The notes under the pieces are model-generated. The model ran no database searches. It was not told where the DNA came from and saw only the letters and a program-made list of their open reading frames with translations. From the NCBI GenBank assembly GCA_023133395.1, contig JAGLWO010000233.1, positions 1-5,584 on the forward strand: a stretch of 5,584 nt of DNA, in the 5' to 3' direction. Both the position numbers and the translations under genes were made by a program. Positions 5,341 through 5,584 of the stretch are shown in pieces. This stretch comes from Candidatus Cloacimonadota bacterium (GTDB lineage Bacteria > Cloacimonadota > Cloacimonadia > Cloacimonadales > TCS61). Numbering within the stretch: the first letter of the stretch is position 1; the number at the start of each line of letters is the position of its first letter.

Positions 5341-5584
5341 TATTGTTTTCTCCTTTTAAACATTTTATTTCTTATATTTCTATTTTTTAGGAACTCAGGT
5401 TTAAAGAATCTTTTCGCTTCTTCCGGAGTCATTTCACTCCGAAGACGAATAAGCAATGCACCCAGTTCGTGTTCCATCAGCATTTGCTTTTCCAGGGTTT
5501 CTTTTAATTTCCTATCTAATAATTCAGAGTTAAAGGTTTCGGTCATTAAACCTTCCATAAACTCCTTTTTGCATTGCATAAAAT
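5340..5584 (-). CDS. C-terminal part of a probable periplasmic heavy-metal-sensor-like protein
   Basis: The frame is open to the window edge. About 80 residues are visible, beginning at or before MQCKKEFMEGLMTETFNSELLDRKLKE. The pattern of a helix with ELLDRKLKETLEKQ, then LGALLIRLRSEMTPEEAKRFFKPEF, resembles the end of the Spy-related heavy-metal resistance/sensor family, in which the final helix carries an 'LTPEQ..F'-like motif (here MTPEEAKRFF). No signal peptide is visible, so the true start probably lies outside; the ATG at 5579 cannot be judged with only five bases upstream. Its stop overlaps the start of the WxxGxW gene. Such genes commonly follow an ECF sigma/anti-sigma pair, which would be worth looking for just beyond 5584. 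Confidence 0.6.
   Translation of the reverse strand, partial: FMQCKKEFMEGLMTETFNSELLDRKLKETLEKQMLMEHELGALLIRLRSEMTPEEAKRFFKPEFLKNRNIRNKMFKRRKQ

Overview
The window is AT-rich chromosomal DNA from a Gram-negative (diderm) bacterium. The evidence for an outer membrane is an apolipoprotein N-acyltransferase (Lnt), a probable outer-membrane beta-barrel protein, a lipoprotein, and Spy/CpxP-type periplasmic proteins. Compact overlapping genes and Lys/Ile/Asn-rich proteins would suit an anaerobic FCB-type lineage such as Cloacimonadota, but that is a guess.

Layout. Bases 1-1421 (+) are ordinary backbone: the 3' two thirds of lnt, then a small MerR-family regulator whose start overlaps the lnt stop. 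Bases 1422-4446 are an accessory block on the same strand: a signal-peptide beta-barrel gene (1431-2351), a stray second copy of the merR 3' end (2351-2401), a short repeat-bearing spacer with a possible 33-codon ORF, then two gene units that look like integron gene cassettes. Bases 4447-4515 hold a strong hairpin terminator. Bases 4516-5584 (-) are a convergent three-gene operon: the C-terminal part of a probable periplasmic metal-sensor-like protein, a lipoprotein with four WxxGxW repeats, and a Spy/CpxP-like protein with two LTxxQ motifs. This looks like an envelope-stress or metal-related cluster.

Main observation. Each of two consecutive genes (2516-3301, a 261-residue protein with a HEPN-like RX5H motif; 3493-4164, an exported SH3-like protein) begins just after a TTRRRY-like box. 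Each is followed by a structured, imperfectly palindromic segment that opens with the exact complement of that unit's own first bases: TTAGCC with GGCTAAC, and TTACAC with GTGTAAC. This is what gene cassettes with attC sites look like. The two sites differ in length and stem sequence but share a TAACAA left end and a GCC-AAAC-ATTA right end. Both right ends have A where canonical attC has G (ATT instead of GTT), and no integrase gene is visible. The best description is therefore 'attC-like cassette pair', either a cluster of attC sites without an integrase or a related non-canonical system. The merR tail duplicated on the far side of the beta-barrel gene suggests that the accessory DNA entered at the 3' end of merR.
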